Below are positions 5,383 through 6,562 of a DNA stretch of 6,562 bases, in pieces. Origin of the DNA: Phycisphaerales bacterium (GTDB taxonomy: Bacteria; Planctomycetota; Phycisphaerae; Phycisphaerales; SM1A02); the NCBI GenBank assembly GCA_007125255.1, contig SLDM01000419.1:1-6562 (forward strand), written 5' to 3'. Below the pieces are notes generated by a model. That model was given only the letters and a program-made list of their open reading frames with translations, was not told the DNA's origin and ran no database searches. The first letter of the stretch is position 1, and every line of letters begins with the position of its first letter. The position numbers and the translations under genes are program-made.

Positions 5383-6363
5383 TCAGACCTTGGCCGCGGC
5401 CTCGGCGAGTTCCGGGAAGGTCTCGCGGACGACCCGGACGAGATCCTTGACGTGCTGGATCGACTCGTCCATGAGGGTCTTCTCTTCTCCCTGGAGATCG
5501 ATTTCGATCACGCGTTCCATGCCGCCGGTGCCGAGGACGCACGGCACGCCGATAAAGTATCCGTCGCCCTTTTCGCCCACGCCGTAGGCGCTCTCGCAGT
5601 ACGCGGCGCACGGCATGATGCGCTTCTTGTCGCGGATGATCGCTTCGGCCATCATCACACTGCCCGAAGCCGGCGCGTAGTACGCGCTGGTTCCCATGAG
5701 CTTGACGATTTCCCCGCCGCCGACCTTGGCCCGCTCGACGCAGGCGTTGATCTTCTCTTCCGAGAGAAGCTGGTTGATCGGGATCCCGTGCACGCTAGTG
5801 TAGCGCGGCAGCGGGACCATGTCATCGCCGTGTCCGCCGAGCAGAAGGGCCTGGATATCCTCGATCGAGACGCCGAGCTCCAGCGCGAGGAATGCGCGGA
5901 AGCGGGCCACGTCGAGGTTGCCCGCCTGTCCGATGATGCGGTTGGTCGGGAAGCCGGAAGCCTTCCACGCGGTGTACACCATTGCGTCGAGCGGGTTGCT
6001 CACGACGATCATCACCGCGTTCGGCGAGTGCCGGGCGACTTCCTCGGAGACGCTCTTGACGATCTTGACGTTGGTGGCGATCAGATCGTCGCGGCTCATG
6101 CCGGGCTTGCGCGGCAGGCCGGCGGTGACGATCACGACATCGGAGTCGGCGGTATCGCGGTAGTCGCTCGTGCCGATCACGTTGGCGTCGAATCGCTCGA
6201 TCGGCGCGCAGCAGAAGAGGTCGAGGGCCTTGCCCTGGGCGACGCCCTCCCGGTCGGGGATGTCCAGAAGGACAATGTCGCCGAGTTCCTTGATCGCGGC
6301 CCAGTGGGCGCAGGTGGCGCCGACGTTGCCGGCTCCGATGACGCTGATTTTCGCTCGTTGCAT
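5383..6363 (-). CDS. mdh: Malate dehydrogenase, LDH-like (Chloroflexus-type) class
   Basis: This enzyme interconverts malate and oxaloacetate with NAD in the TCA cycle, in the cytoplasm. The 326-aa product has normal length. GAGNVG (10-15) is the dinucleotide-binding turn, and D34 at the end of the second strand (VLLDI) indicates NAD. The mobile loop GLPRKPGMSRDD carries R85, where lactate dehydrogenases have Gln, which points to malate/oxaloacetate; R91 also contacts substrate. N123 (SNPLDA), D151 and R154 (LDVAR) and catalytic H178 (GGHGDDMVPLPR) complete the active site. The usual AGVLD motif reads AGNLD here (N149). A short insertion (about 262-268, VGEKGDG) sits before YFIGVP. The start at 6363 matches the family N-terminus although no Shine-Dalgarno precedes it. 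It is a single-gene unit ending in a strong hairpin. A true lactate dehydrogenase is unlikely because of R85. Confidence 0.95.
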   Translation of the reverse strand: MQRAKISVIGAGNVGATCAHWAAIKELGDIVLLDIPDREGVAQGKALDLFCCAPIERFDANVIGTSDYRDTADSDVVIVTAGLPRKPGMSRDDLIATNVKIVKSVSEEVARHSPNAVMIVVSNPLDAMVYTAWKASGFPTNRIIGQAGNLDVARFRAFLALELGVSIEDIQALLLGGHGDDMVPLPRYTSVHGIPINQLLSEEKINACVERAKVGGGEIVKLMGTSAYYAPASGSVMMAEAIIRDKKRIMPCAAYCESAYGVGEKGDGYFIGVPCVLGTGGMERVIEIDLQGEEKTLMDESIQHVKDLVRVVRETFPELAEAAAKV

Positions 6364-6370
6364 GGTGGTG

Positions 6371-6461
6371 GTTCGTCCCGAACTTTCCTGATCTCTTGGT
6401 GGAGGGGTTCACAACACGTTGAAGGTGTTGCATGACGGTGCTCCGGCCCCGAGTGGCCGGA
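6371..6461 (-). promoter_or_regulatory. Upstream region of mdh with three small hairpins
   Basis: In minus-strand order the hairpins are TCCGGCC/GGCCGGA (6461-6455 with 6448-6442, loop 6 nt), CAACAC/GTGTTG (6430-6425 with 6417-6412, loop 7 nt) and GTTCG/CGAAC (6383-6379 with 6375-6371, loop 3 nt). The last ends 7 nt before the ATG. If transcribed, this would be a structured leader without a Shine-Dalgarno site. No convincing promoter was located. Chance pairing is possible in GC-rich DNA. Confidence 0.3.
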
Positions 6462-6499
6462 ATCGAATGAAAACGGATCGAATCGAATGGAATTCGATC
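6460..6499. repeat. GAATCGAATG direct repeats plus inverted repeat upstream of mdh
   Basis: GAATCGAATG occurs at 6460-6469 and again at 6480-6489, exactly 20 bp apart (about two helical turns). GAATCGAA recurs at 6541-6548. Overlapping these, GATCGAAT (6476-6483) and ATTCGATC (6492-6499) are a perfect 8-bp inverted repeat with an 8-nt spacer. This looks like a regulator-binding region about 100 to 135 bp before mdh. Confidence 0.45.
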
Positions 6500-6562
6500 A
6501 TGGTTCGCCCGGCCATTGCCGCAATCCGAAGCGGGCCTCCGAATCGAAGACCCGTTGCGACG

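Noticed and set aside
5359..6435. 358-codon plus-strand frame opposite mdh
   Set aside because: It is a complementary-strand shadow of mdh rich in Asp, His, Val and Arg, with no family features.
1..6562. CRISPR array, insertion sequence, prophage, tRNA or defence/toxin module
   Set aside because: No spaced direct repeats, transposase motifs, tRNA-like cloverleaf or toxin-antitoxin pair was found; gene content is housekeeping plus two unknown membrane proteins.

Overview
This is a GC-rich window of ordinary chromosomal character, from a bacterium with a lipopolysaccharide-type outer membrane. It carries six protein genes, one of them cut by the left edge. BamA (outer-membrane protein insertion) and LpxD (lipid A synthesis) show a diderm organism. 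The LDH-like (Chloroflexus-type) malate dehydrogenase, the weak or absent Shine-Dalgarno sites at several genes, and the zinc-ribbon membrane protein of no known family would fit a Planctomycetota or Phycisphaerae-like lineage. That placement is inference and cannot be proven from this sequence. No IS element, phage gene, CRISPR array, tRNA, rRNA or toxin/defence module was seen.

Layout. Positions 1-1091 (minus): N-terminal part of bamA, with signal peptide, three whole POTRA domains and the start of a fourth; the barrel lies beyond the left edge. Positions 1092-1238: a divergent promoter region whose two candidate sigma70-type promoters both predict very short leaders. Positions 1239-2363 (plus): lpxD, with an unusual C-terminal GGQT repeat tail. 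Positions 2364-2493: spacer with a candidate promoter and a Shine-Dalgarno site. Positions 2494-3513 (plus): gap, glyceraldehyde-3-phosphate dehydrogenase. Positions 3514-3646: convergent spacer holding a clear intrinsic terminator for the minus-strand gene. Positions 3647-4255 (minus): an unrecognised four-helix membrane protein with a strong ribosome binding site. Positions 4256-4627: a long, relatively AT-richer spacer with a compact cluster of overlapping dyads. Positions 4628-5296 (plus): an unrecognised membrane protein with two zinc ribbons. Positions 5297-5382: convergent spacer with an 11-bp GC-rich terminator hairpin. Positions 5383-6363 (minus): mdh. Positions 6364-6562: mdh upstream region with three small hairpins and GAATCGAATG repeats.

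Function. BamA and LpxD both build the outer membrane, and they share a divergent control region rather than the familiar bamA-skp-lpxD-fabZ-lpxA operon. Gap and Mdh are central-carbon NAD enzymes in separate transcription units. The two membrane proteins have no evident link to either theme. I see no convincing new multi-gene system. The points most worth a second look are the regulatory DNA at 4470-4497 and 6371-6499, the divergent bamA/lpxD promoters, the LpxD sequence oddities and the two unclassified membrane proteins.
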